DNA from: Acidimicrobiia bacterium
Lineage (GTDB): Bacteria; Actinomycetota; Acidimicrobiia; IMCC26256; PALSA-555
Reading direction: 5' to 3'
Length of the DNA stretch: 64,000 nt
Assembly (NCBI GenBank): GCA_035948415.1
Contig: DASZJD010000073.1
Location: forward strand, 1-64,000
In this document: positions 54,903 through 63,372 of the stretch, piece after piece
Layout of the letters: every line of letters begins with the position of its first letter
Numbering within the stretch: the first letter of the stretch is position 1
Notes under the pieces: generated by a model
The model's database searches: none
What the model was told of the DNA's origin: nothing
The model's input: the letters and a program-made list of their open reading frames with translations, nothing else
Position numbers and translations under genes: made by a program

Positions 54903-56159
54903 ATGTCGCCGTGGCCGCTCCCCTCCGCTCGAGCGATGCCCGTCGCGTTTCGCACCGGGGGGCGGCTCGTCGTCGCCGCGGAGCCCGTCGAGGTGGTGGC
55001 CGCATCGGGGCACGCGGCCTTCGAGACCCTCGAACGGCTCACCCCGGGCTGGTGGGCCGGCTATCTCGCGTACGACCTCGGCCGCGCCGTCGAGCCGGTC
55101 TCGCCGCGTCTCGCCGAGGACGTCGATCTCCCGAACCTGCTCCTGGCCCGATACGACGCACGCGCCCTGGTCGGGCCGGACGGCCTGCGAGTCGAGGGCT
55201 CCCGCCCCGCGCGCCGCCGCCTGCAGTCACTCGTCGACTCGGCGCGCCCGCCGACCTCGGTCGAACCCTGCGGCCGGCCGACGTCGAGCTCGTCCCGACC
55301 CGCCTATGAAGAAGGGGTTCGGGAGATCATCGAGCTCATCGAAGCGGGCGACTGCTACCAGGTCAACCTGACCCGGCGCATCACGTGGCCCGGCGCACCG
55401 GATCCGATCAGCCTCTCGGCGTCGGTCCGATGCGCCAACCCCGCTCCCCACGAGTCGGTCCTGGTGCTGCCGCGACGCGACGGCTCCCCGATCGCCCTCG
55501 TCTCGGCGTCACCGGAGCGTTTCCTGTCGTGGCGCGCGACGCAGCTCGAGACCCGACCGATCAAGGGAACCGCAACTGCCGCCGCGGGGCTCCGAGCAAG
55601 CGCCAAGGATCGGGCGGAGAACGTCATGATCGTCGACCTCGCTCGCAACGATCTCGGTCGCTGCTGTGAGTTTGGGAGCGTTCACGTGCCGGCGCTGTGC
55701 GCCGTGGAGCGGCATCCCGGTCTCTACCACCTCGTGAGCACCGTTCGTGGGCGACGTCGGGCCGATCTGGGTCCGAGCGACGTGATTCGAGCGGCGTTTC
55801 CGCCCGCCTCCGTGACGGGCGCACCGAAGCCTCGCGTCCTCCAGGCGATCGAGGACCTCGAGGCCTGCCGCCGCGGCGTCTATTGCGGGGCCATCGGCTG
55901 GATCGACACCGAGCGCGACCAGGGCGATCTCGCGGTGGCGATCCGAACCTTCACCATCGCCGACGGTCAGACCCACCTCGGCACCGGCGCGGGGATCGTC
56001 GCCGACTCCGACCCGACCCAGGAGTGGCGGGAAACCCAGCTCAAGGTCGCCCGCCTCGCACGGCTCGTCCCGGATCGCACCAGCTCTTCTCGACGCGGTC
56101 CAGCGAGGCGAGCCGCGCCGCTGCTCGGCTCCCGCCAGCCGGGTCCTCGGACGGCCTGA
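54903..56159 (+). CDS. pabB: Aminodeoxychorismate synthase component I
   Basis: 418 residues of the chorismate-utilising fold. It aminates chorismate to 4-amino-4-deoxychorismate for folate. Marks are YEEGVREIIELIEAGDCYQVNLTRR, ASPERFLS, the PIKGTATAAAG loop, VDLARNDLGRCCEFGSV, FPPASVTGAPK and YCGAIGW. The Glu/Lys active-site set is present. The first 120 residues are a shortened N-terminal subdomain. PabA and the lyase PabC are not in the window. The frame ends in an Arg/Pro tail of about 25 residues that may be unstructured. Confidence 0.9.
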   Translation: MSPWPLPSARAMPVAFRTGGRLVVAAEPVEVVAASGHAAFETLERLTPGWWAGYLAYDLGRAVEPVSPRLAEDVDLPNLLLARYDARALVGPDGLRVEGSRPARRRLQSLVDSARPPTSVEPCGRPTSSSSRPAYEEGVREIIELIEAGDCYQVNLTRRITWPGAPDPISLSASVRCANPAPHESVLVLPRRDGSPIALVSASPERFLSWRATQLETRPIKGTATAAAGLRASAKDRAENVMIVDLARNDLGRCCEFGSVHVPALCAVERHPGLYHLVSTVRGRRRADLGPSDVIRAAFPPASVTGAPKPRVLQAIEDLEACRRGVYCGAIGWIDTERDQGDLAVAIRTFTIADGQTHLGTGAGIVADSDPTQEWRETQLKVARLARLVPDRTSSSRRGPARRAAPLLGSRQPGPRTA

Positions 56160-56298
56160 CCCGTCGACGATCGTCACGGCCTGGGGGCGTGGCGTCACTC
56201 CGTCACGGTCGTCGGCGCCCCGTCCGGCCCACCTGCGCTCGGTGCGGATCGGAGTGACGGTAGGTTGGGACGACACCGCTCGGAGGAGGAGCATCATC

Positions 56299-56715
56299 TT
56301 GGACGTCGAGACCGTCGATCAGGAGTATCAGCAGCTGCAGCAGGAGTCCCAGCAGCTGACCCAGGCGATTCAGGGCTTCGCGGGCAAGCTGCAGACGGCT
56401 GGAGACTCGGGCAACGACCAGGCGAAGGAGTGGATCCTGGACCTCAAGGGCATCGCACTGCAGATCCAGCAGGAGCAGCTCCAGGTGCAGGCCCTGCTGC
56501 AAGCGCTGCACGGGTTCGCGGTGAACACCATGCAGCAGGCCCCGCCGGCACAGGCCGCGGCGCCGGTGCAAGCTGCGGCGCCCCAGGCGCAGGGCGGAGG
56601 CATGTTGTCCCGCTTCATGGGTGGAGGCTTCGGCCAGGCCATGACGACCGGCGTGGGGATGGGCGCGGGATTCGGCATCGCCGACTCGATGATCAACTCG
56701 ATCTTCGGCAACTGA
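56299..56715 (+). CDS. Gln-rich coiled-coil protein with Gly-rich tail, unknown function
   Basis: 138 residues. The first 80 form a charged and Gln-rich coiled coil (QEYQQLQQESQQLTQAI, QIQQEQLQVQALLQAL), then an Ala/Pro/Gln linker, then a Gly-rich hydrophobic tail (SRFMGGGFGQAMTTGVGMG) that could insert in or lie on membrane. TTG 56299 is proposed as start because GGAGGAGG lies nine bases before it; GTG 56242 would extend the N-terminus without improving it. Single-gene unit; no family recognised. Confidence 0.65.
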   Translation: MDVETVDQEYQQLQQESQQLTQAIQGFAGKLQTAGDSGNDQAKEWILDLKGIALQIQQEQLQVQALLQALHGFAVNTMQQAPPAQAAAPVQAAAPQAQGGGMLSRFMGGGFGQAMTTGVGMGAGFGIADSMINSIFGN

Positions 56716-56880
56716 GCCCGAGCGCGGGTCAGACGCCGCGCCTGCGTCGAGGGGAAGCGGCTCCGCGCTTCCGAGGGGTCACCAAGCCGGAGTCGGTCGC
56801 GCCGCTCCGAGTCCGGTCGCCCCGGGCGTGCGGACGCTGGGCCGAGGCCGTGTGACCCGGTCCCCCGCCGCGAGCGTGCG

Positions 56881-57129
56881 CTAACCCCCGTCTCCGACCT
56901 CGTCGAGATCGGGGTCGGTCACGGGGCTCGCGGGTGTGGCCAGATCGTCGTTGAGTCGCTGCCACAGGGTCTCCGCCCAACCGCGAAGCGAAGGCCAGTC
57001 TCGCCAGAACACCTCGAGGGTGGCTTCGTCGAGCCCGGCGAGAGCGTCGTCGACCGTCACTTCGCGGGTGACCGCCTCGAGATCCGAGAGGGCACGAACG
57101 AGCCGGTCGCCCACGGGCGCTTCGACCAT
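56881..57129 (-). CDS. Small protein of unknown function (82 aa)
   Basis: 82 residues, soluble and acidic, with three predicted helices (VGDRLVRALSDLEAVTREV, LDEATLEVFWRDW, LRGWAETLWQRLNDD) and a flexible Pro/Asp/Gly end. No family recognised. It converges on the coiled-coil gene. Confidence 0.6.
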   Translation of the reverse strand: MVEAPVGDRLVRALSDLEAVTREVTVDDALAGLDEATLEVFWRDWPSLRGWAETLWQRLNDDLATPASPVTDPDLDEVGDGG

Positions 57130-57396
57130 GGGGCAACGCTATTGCAAGCGGTGGCGGGCGCCGGCCCCGTCCGAGCGGTGGGTGGTGGCCGATTCGACCC
57201 GAGGCGATGAGCGCCCCGGACGGCGCGCCGACCCGAACCGACCAGTCCTCGGGGCCGGGGGATCGAGGCAAGTCACGCCGCGACGAACGGCTCCGGGCGG
57301 GCCGCCGATGGCCTTCGAAGGGGCCTCGCCGCCGTGGTGGGGTTGAGTGCCCGGCGCCGACCGGGAACAGTGGCGGCAGGTCGGAGGTGTCGTGCG

Positions 57397-58791
57397 ATGC
57401 GAGTCACGCTGCTCGGACATGCCACGGTGCTCGTCGAGCTCGAGGGCGCGACGTGTCTGATGGACCCGGTGCTCGGCGACCCGTTCGAGGAGGGCACCGT
57501 CGTGTCGTGTCCGAGGCGGACGATCGACGTCGACCGTCTGCCGCCGGTCGACATCCTCGTGATCTCGCACCGCCATCCCGACCACTTCGACCTGCAGTCG
57601 CTGGCGAGGATCGACCGCGGCGTCGACGCCATCTGTCCCGCCGACCCGCTGATCGTCTACGCGCTGAAGGAGCTGGGGTTCCACGCCGTCCACCCCGTCC
57701 ACCCGATGGCACCGGTCCTTGGTGACGGCTTCGAGCTCTTCCCCACCCGCTCCGAGCTCACGTCCATCCCCGAGTTCGGCTGCGTGTTCCGCGATCGGAC
57801 TGCCACCTTCTGGAACCAGGTCGACACCCCGCTCTCGAGCGAGACGATCGCGGCGATTCGGCGGCGATACGCATCCCCCGATCTCCTCTTCGCGATGTAC
57901 GCGAGTCAGAACTTCGAGTTTTTCGAGAGTCTCAGCACCACCTTCCCCGCGGACACCCACCGCCGGAACCTCCAGGCGGTCGTCGAGGTCTCGCCCCGGG
58001 TCGCCGTCCCGGCCTCTGCGGGCTTCCGATTCTGCGGAGCCCACGAATGGCTGAACGCCTTCCTGTTCCCGATCTCGCGGCAGCGATTCGTGCGGGACCT
58101 CCACGCGTTGGCCCCCGAGATCGCGACGGTGATCATGAACCCTGGCGACGCCGTCGAACTCGACGGGGGCCGTATCGAGCACCGGCCCGACGCATCGCCG
58201 GCCGCTCGCACCGAGGTCGACGACACCGACCTGATCGCGTTCGACCCGACCGCGACCGTCCCGCCGCTGCGGGACACCAACCCCGACGGCTACCCAGACT
58301 CCGAACTCGAGGCGACGACACGCGACGTCATCGTCCGGGGGATCGGCGACTTCCTGACCACCAGCAGCACGGCCGATCGTCGCCTCCTCGACCAGTACCT
58401 CGCCCGCAGGGTGACGTACCGCGTCGACACCGTGTTTCCGGACGACAGCATCTGCTGGTACCGGTTCGACTTCGCCGCCGACCCGCCCCGGTGGGCCGAC
58501 GGTCGCGGTGCCGGGCCCGAGTCGGACCTCGTGCACCGGATCACGGCGTCGGCGCTCGCCGGATGGGCCACGCACAGCCGCAGCTTCTTCTCGATCCGGG
58601 CCTGCTCGAGGCGCACGGGAGCCGCGATTCGCGTCTCCCGTCGAGGCGACGAGGTGCGGCTCGATGCCGGGCCGCTGCCTGACCTGCTCATGTACTACCT
58701 CCTCCACGTGGCCGAAGGATCCGAGCTCTCGGCCAAGCACGAGGTGGACCACCAGCTGGAGCGACTCGGCGTGCGCCCCCGGCCTCGGTAA
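57397..58791 (+). CDS. UlaG-like metallo-beta-lactamase-fold hydrolase with extra C-terminal domain
   Basis: 464 residues. The MBL core is at the N-terminus: RVTLLGHATVLVEL, LMDPVLGDPF and the metal motif SHRHPDHFD (HxHxDH), as in UlaG and related lactonases. The C-terminal 200 residues hold a domain I do not recognise (SICWYRFDFAADPPRWADG, SALAGWATHSRSFFSIRACS, LPDLLMYYLLHVAEG) that may bind a carrier or lipid. A GGAGG site precedes ATG 57397. It sits before the DUF2332/ATP-grasp pair. Function by context unknown. Confidence 0.78.
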   Translation: MRVTLLGHATVLVELEGATCLMDPVLGDPFEEGTVVSCPRRTIDVDRLPPVDILVISHRHPDHFDLQSLARIDRGVDAICPADPLIVYALKELGFHAVHPVHPMAPVLGDGFELFPTRSELTSIPEFGCVFRDRTATFWNQVDTPLSSETIAAIRRRYASPDLLFAMYASQNFEFFESLSTTFPADTHRRNLQAVVEVSPRVAVPASAGFRFCGAHEWLNAFLFPISRQRFVRDLHALAPEIATVIMNPGDAVELDGGRIEHRPDASPAARTEVDDTDLIAFDPTATVPPLRDTNPDGYPDSELEATTRDVIVRGIGDFLTTSSTADRRLLDQYLARRVTYRVDTVFPDDSICWYRFDFAADPPRWADGRGAGPESDLVHRITASALAGWATHSRSFFSIRACSRRTGAAIRVSRRGDEVRLDAGPLPDLLMYYLLHVAEGSELSAKHEVDHQLERLGVRPRPR

Positions 58792-58805
58792 GGCGAGACG
58801 GAGCG

Positions 58806-59882
58806 CTAGCCGCGCCCATCGGGGAGCCACGCGATCGGGCCTCCATGAAAACCCGTGGTCGCCAAGAGCCGTTCGGGAGGGTCCTCGGCACCGCCGTCCC
58901 AGACCGTGAGTCGGAGCTCGGCCGGTGCGTAGGTCTTGGGGCGAGGTTCGAGACGCAGCCACGCCAGTGGCGCGTCCCGGCTCGCGTCCCGGCCGGCCGC
59001 TTGCAGCTCCCTGTGCATCGCGGCTCGGGTGGGGTCGTCGAGGTACTGCCACACCACCGAGTGAAAGACGACGACCGCAGTGCCCGGCCGGGGCTCGGCG
59101 AGCTGCTGGGGAAGCCAGGCGTCGATGTCGGCTCGGTCGACGACGGCGGGGTTGGCGTGCGCCATCGTGATCGCGGCGCGTGCCCGCGCGAAGCGCTCGG
59201 CCGGCTGCGGCCACACGTAGGACAGCAACGTCAGCGCACCATCGTCGGTGGTGACGTCGATCGGATTGCGGTCACAGCCGCGGCGATCGACGATGTCAGC
59301 TCCGTGCTCGAACGGTGGGGCTCGGTCCTCCCACAGATCGACGAAGCGCACGGGTGACGCCTCGTCGCCCCAGCCTCGGCCGCCCTGCTCGTACCAATAC
59401 GAGTCGAGGCGCAGGTTCAGTCCCGCGCTCGCACCGACCTCCCGGATCCGGAGGGGCAGTCCGACCTGGCTGGCGACTGCGAGCAGCCCCGAGGCCAGGG
59501 CCACCGATCGACCGACCTCGTTGGTCTGCGGGGGACGGCTGAGCGCGTCGAGGACCTCGCCGGGAGGCTCGGCCAACAGCTCCCGCATCACCGTCATGGC
59601 GCGCTGGGCGTCGCCGTCGCCGCCGACCGACGGATAGTGCTGGGCGAGGGCCGGCGCGTGGCCGCCGAGAACCAGCCGGTGCACGCCAGCCAGGAGGCGG
59701 AGCACGTACGCGGCCTCGAACGGGGCCGCCGCAAACGGAGCCAGCACCTGCGCCGCGGGGCTGTCACGCTCGACATCGAGGACCAGCTCGTCGCAGAGGG
59801 CCCGATAGAAGGGCGAGCCGAGCGCGGAGCAGCCGACACCCTGCAGCTGGAGCGTGGCCACGAGCTCGGCCTGGTGTTCCAT
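58806..59882 (-). CDS. DUF2332-family protein
   Basis: 358 residues of an actinobacterial family of unknown function. Signature blocks are YRALCDELVLDVERDSPAA, the RLLAGVHRLVLGGHAPALA segment, PPQTNEVGRSVAL, the VGASAGLNLRLDSYWYE strand that resembles a SAM-binding Gly loop, and TVVVFHSVVWQYL-like (AVVVFHSVVWQYL). A methyltransferase-like core has been suggested for the family but is unproven. ATG 59882. It is divergent from the ATP-grasp gene. Confidence 0.82.
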   Translation of the reverse strand: MEHQAELVATLQLQGVGCSALGSPFYRALCDELVLDVERDSPAAQVLAPFAAAPFEAAYVLRLLAGVHRLVLGGHAPALAQHYPSVGGDGDAQRAMTVMRELLAEPPGEVLDALSRPPQTNEVGRSVALASGLLAVASQVGLPLRIREVGASAGLNLRLDSYWYEQGGRGWGDEASPVRFVDLWEDRAPPFEHGADIVDRRGCDRNPIDVTTDDGALTLLSYVWPQPAERFARARAAITMAHANPAVVDRADIDAWLPQQLAEPRPGTAVVVFHSVVWQYLDDPTRAAMHRELQAAGRDASRDAPLAWLRLEPRPKTYAPAELRLTVWDGGAEDPPERLLATTGFHGGPIAWLPDGRG

Positions 59883-60056
59883 GTTCCCACCGTCGCTGTT
59901 GAGGACCGTCACACCGCGGTCAGCACCCGTCGGCGGCGCCGTTCGGCCCGCCGTCGTCGACACGCCATTGTGGCCAGTCGCCGCGACGGTCGTCGAGGCA
60001 ACGGAGCTGCGGAGAATTCGCGCGCCGTGAGCGCCGGTCAGGATGAGAATGCTCGA

Positions 60057-61511
60057 ATGGCCCTCGGTCCGGACGCACCGGCGAAGACTGACGCGGCGCC
60101 TCCCGATGATCGATATTGGGTGGACCTCCTGCGTCCGGTCTTCGCGCGCCGGCGGGTGATCCTGACCGGGGAGCCGGTCGCCGGCCTGCTTGCGAAGGCG
60201 AGGCTCGTTCACACGCTGGGTGCCCAGCGCCCGTTCATCCTCGGTACGCAGGGGGTGGGGACCGGGCCCCTGCCGAGGCCGGATGAAGCCGAGTGGCTCG
60301 CGCTCGACCCGACCCCGACGACAAGCTTCATGGAGGCGATCCGATCGGGTCAGGCCCTCCTCGTCGACTTGCCGGCGCACGCGCGCGCCGCGCTCGATGA
60401 CTACGACCCGGACCGCTCGGCCATCGTCCTCGGATCGCTCTTGAACGACCTCTCGGAGGTGGCTGGTCGACCGTGCCTGGGCCACCGCGAGCCGCGATGG
60501 GTCGCCCTCGAGGACAAGACGGTGATCGACGAGTTCTGGGACCGTGCCGGCATCGCCCGGATGCCTTCCGAGGTCGTGCCGGCGCGGCGCGATGCCCTGG
60601 TCGCGGCCGCCGAGCGCCTCGAGGCTGGCCTGGGGACGGTGTGGGTGGCCGACACGCGAGACGGCATTCACGGCGGTGCCGACGGGGCCCGCTGGATCCG
60701 AACCCGACGCGATGTCGATGAGGCGCTCGCCTTCGTCGAAGCGCACGCGGACCGCGTGCGGGTCATGCCCTTTCTCGAGGGCATCCCGTGCAGCATTCAT
60801 GGTGTCGTCTTCCCCGACTATGTCGCCGCGCTCAGGCCGGTCGAGATGGTCACGCTGCGGAGCCAGGTCCACCCGAGCCGGCTGTTCTATGCCGGGGCCG
60901 CGTCGTATTGGGACCCCCTGCCTCAGGACCGCGACCACATGCGCGCCCTCGCCCGTCGGGCGGGCGGGCACCTGCGCGAGGTCGCCGACTTCCGAGGTGC
61001 CTTCACGGTCGACGGTGTCATGACCGAGCACGGCTTTCAGCCCACCGAGCTCAACCCGCGCCAAGGAGCAGGGATGAGCGTCCTGGCGCGAGGTCTCCCG
61101 GGGTTGCCGCTCCCGCTGCTGTGCGACGCCGTGAGCGCCGGCGTCGACCTCGACTACCGGCCCCGCGAGCTCGAACGACTCGTGGTGCGACGAGCCGACC
61201 GTCAGCGCGGCGGCGGCACCTGGCGGGCAGTCCCAGCGCCGCTCGCTCCTATCGAGAACCAGGCCGTGGCCCGGGGGCCCGGGGGATACCGCTGGGCGAG
61301 TGACGAGGAGCCGCCCGACGGCTGGGTCGGGGCGGGCCCGTCGGCGATCGGAGGCTTCGTCCGCCTGACCCTCAACGCGGCCCGGACCGAGATCGGGGCG
61401 TCCGTCGCCCCGGTCGCCTGCGACTTCTTCCGCTTCGCCGATGAGCACCTCCACACCGGTGTCGGCCCGCTGGAACCGGCCAAGCCCACTCGAACGACGA
61501 GGGCCGAATGA
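60057..61511 (+). CDS. ATP-grasp-type protein, unknown substrate
   Basis: About 484 residues. ATP-grasp features: LEDKTVIDEFWDRAGIARMP (Lys and helix opening the ATP-grasp fold), the VMPFLEGIPCSIHGVVFPD strand pair, and ELNPRQGAG near the end, where Glu and Asn bind Mg. The family joins a carboxylate to an amine or thiol through an acyl-phosphate. No peptide-synthesis or siderophore genes are next to it. ATG 60057 or GTG 60027 could start it. The DUF2332 gene lies divergently and a broken grpB follows. Confidence 0.7.
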   Translation: MALGPDAPAKTDAAPPDDRYWVDLLRPVFARRRVILTGEPVAGLLAKARLVHTLGAQRPFILGTQGVGTGPLPRPDEAEWLALDPTPTTSFMEAIRSGQALLVDLPAHARAALDDYDPDRSAIVLGSLLNDLSEVAGRPCLGHREPRWVALEDKTVIDEFWDRAGIARMPSEVVPARRDALVAAAERLEAGLGTVWVADTRDGIHGGADGARWIRTRRDVDEALAFVEAHADRVRVMPFLEGIPCSIHGVVFPDYVAALRPVEMVTLRSQVHPSRLFYAGAASYWDPLPQDRDHMRALARRAGGHLREVADFRGAFTVDGVMTEHGFQPTELNPRQGAGMSVLARGLPGLPLPLLCDAVSAGVDLDYRPRELERLVVRRADRQRGGGTWRAVPAPLAPIENQAVARGPGGYRWASDEEPPDGWVGAGPSAIGGFVRLTLNAARTEIGASVAPVACDFFRFADEHLHTGVGPLEPAKPTRTTRAE

Positions 61512-61821
61512 CGCGTGTGCACTTCGAGCCCAGCGAGCGGTTCCAGCCGCTGGCGCGGCGCGTGTTCGCCGAGGCCGAGCGCCACCTGCGGACCGCCCTT
61601 CCGGACGCCGCCATCGAGGACATGGGGCGAGCGCGTTCCGAGAGTTGCTGACCAAGGGCGACGTGGGCATCAACGTGCGCGTCCCGGCACGCGAGTTCGC
61701 TGCCGCCGTGGCGTTCGTGAGTGAGCGCTACGACATCCACCAGCCACAGAACTGGAGCTCGGAGATGACCACCTACCGCCGCGCCAAGCGCCGCTTCCTC
61801 GTCCAGCACTTGGAGGCGTGA
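61508..61821 (+). pseudogene. Broken GrpB-family gene
   Basis: ATG 61508 starts the GrpB N-terminus (VHFEPSERFQPLARRVF, LRTALPDAAIED) but this frame ends at TGA 61649-61651. From about 61624 the homologous sequence continues one frame over: GASAFRELLTKGDVGINVRVP, then VAFVSERYDIHQPQNW, then YRRAKRRFLVQHLEA. A single missing base in a run of four Gs explains the shift. The usual 50-odd residues between the NW block and the YRRAK block are also absent, so the gene has both a frameshift and an internal deletion. Confidence 0.72.
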
Positions 61822-61907
61822 GGCGCCGCGAGGCCTCGGGCGACGGCGCCGTCGGAGGCGACCTGGGCGCGCTTGCCCCGGGCGCCGCCGGCCAACAGCA
61901 TGGGGCA

Positions 61908-62402
61908 ATGATCTCGGTCGGCGATTACCTCTCGTTCGTGGACGACGCGCTCAACGGGATGGTGACGATCGTCGCCGAGCTCGGGGACGACCTCGCGAAC
62001 CGTCGCCTCGACGTGCCAGACAGCAACGCTCCGTTCGCCGTCCTCACCCATTGTCTCGGGGTGATGGAATACTGGGTCGGCTCCCTGATCGCTGGCCGCC
62101 ACATCGAACGCGACCGCGCCGCCGAGTTCCGAGCGACCGGAACGGTCCCGGCCCTCGTCCGGCAGACCCGCCGGGCTCGCGGACAGCTCGAGGACGACCT
62201 CGCGGGCTTCGACCCGTTCGCTCCGCCGCTCGCACTTCCTCTCGCTGCTCACCTTCGCCGGTGCCCGGAAGACGCTGACCTCCCGCTCACAAGGACCCAA
62301 GGTGGCGTCCTGCTCCACGTCTATGAGGAGCTGGCCCAGCACCGAGGCCAGATGGAGAGCTGCCGCGACGTCCTCCTCGCTCCCTGGGCCATTCGCGTCT
62401 GA
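61908..62402 (+). CDS. DinB/DUF664-family protein
   Basis: 164 residues forming a four-helix bundle. DYLSFVDDALNGMVTIVAELGDDLANRR, AVLTHCLGVMEYWVGSLIAG (first metal-binding His) and HVYEELAQHRGQMESCRDVLL (two further His) are the DinB-like metal triad. Such proteins are probably metal- and thiol-dependent (mycothiol or bacillithiol) enzymes. ATG 61908; the upstream in-frame sequence is unlike protein. It follows the broken grpB gene. Confidence 0.85.
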   Translation: MISVGDYLSFVDDALNGMVTIVAELGDDLANRRLDVPDSNAPFAVLTHCLGVMEYWVGSLIAGRHIERDRAAEFRATGTVPALVRQTRRARGQLEDDLAGFDPFAPPLALPLAAHLRRCPEDADLPLTRTQGGVLLHVYEELAQHRGQMESCRDVLLAPWAIRV

Positions 62403-62544
62403 GCCCACCGACCACGGGTGCGCGGCCTGGCGAGCCGATTCCGGCCCACGACCGCCGCCCTGCAACACGGACGGCCGGCGGCGGACCGGCGCCGGGGTGT
62501 CGCTCGACCCCCGTGGCCGTGCCGGCCTCGGCGTGCGCGGTCCG

Positions 62545-63300
62545 TCAGATCCGTCTGCCCCCGTGGCCGTAGACGAACGCCCACTCCGTGGCGCGCACCT
62601 CGATGTCCCAGCCCAGGCTCCGGAGCCGTTCTTGCAGTTCGTCGGGCTCCCAGTACACCTTCACGGTCTGGAACCGGCGGCCGTCCCGCACCTGACGGAC
62701 GCTGACGCCACGGTCAAGGTCGGTGAGGCTGTGGACGCCTTCGACGGCATGGCCGCGGAACCCGAAGCGACGGCCCAGCACCGGGAGCTCCGCACGCGGA
62801 ATCGCGCTGTCAGCGAAGAAGACCCGACCCTGCGGAGCCAACGCCGACGTCACGAAGCTCCAGAACTCCTCGAAGCGCGGCGGCGGAACGTGCGTCAGCC
62901 AGAAGGCGAAGCTGATGACGTCGTAGCGACCGTCAGGCGTCCATCCGAACAGATCCGCCTCCACATGGCGGACGGGAACCGTCGAGCCCGTGAGCCGCCG
63001 GCGGTTGATCGCGAGCATCTCGGGCGAGACGTCGAGCGCCGTGATCGACGCCGCCGAGCGGCCGAGCCGCTCGGTCCACATCCCGGTGCCCGCCGCCAGC
63101 TCCAGCACCCGCCCGATGGGTCCGAAGTCCTCCAACGCGGCGTCGATCCGTCCGACCTCAGCGAACCACAGCTCGTTGAACGCAGAGCCGAAGTCGTAGT
63201 CACCCCGCCGGGTCCACGACTCGTCATACTCGGGGGCGCGGGCACGGTAGTACTCGACCTGTTCGGCCTGGACGGCGTCCCAATCGACGGGTGCCGGCAT
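62545..63300 (-). CDS. Class I SAM-dependent methyltransferase
   Basis: 251 residues. EYYRARAPEYDESWTRRGDY opens the cap typical of the family, followed by motif I VLELAAGTGMWTERLG, the acidic ALDVSPEML and DVISFAFWLTHVPPP. The C-terminal part has HSLTDLDRGVSVRQVRDG. Substrate unknown. ATG 63300. A second methyltransferase lies 72 bases upstream on the same strand. Confidence 0.87.
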   Translation of the reverse strand: MPAPVDWDAVQAEQVEYYRARAPEYDESWTRRGDYDFGSAFNELWFAEVGRIDAALEDFGPIGRVLELAAGTGMWTERLGRSAASITALDVSPEMLAINRRRLTGSTVPVRHVEADLFGWTPDGRYDVISFAFWLTHVPPPRFEEFWSFVTSALAPQGRVFFADSAIPRAELPVLGRRFGFRGHAVEGVHSLTDLDRGVSVRQVRDGRRFQTVKVYWEPDELQERLRSLGWDIEVRATEWAFVYGHGGRRI

Positions 63301-63372
63301 CGAGCGGTCGAGCCTACGCCGCACTCGTGACGCTGGACGCCAGCGGTTCGGCACGCCGCGCCCGGGCGGCCA

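Noticed and set aside
58806-61673. DUF2332 gene read as a 955-residue protein
   Set aside because: Family homology starts at ATG 59882; the extra part is antisense to the ATP-grasp gene.
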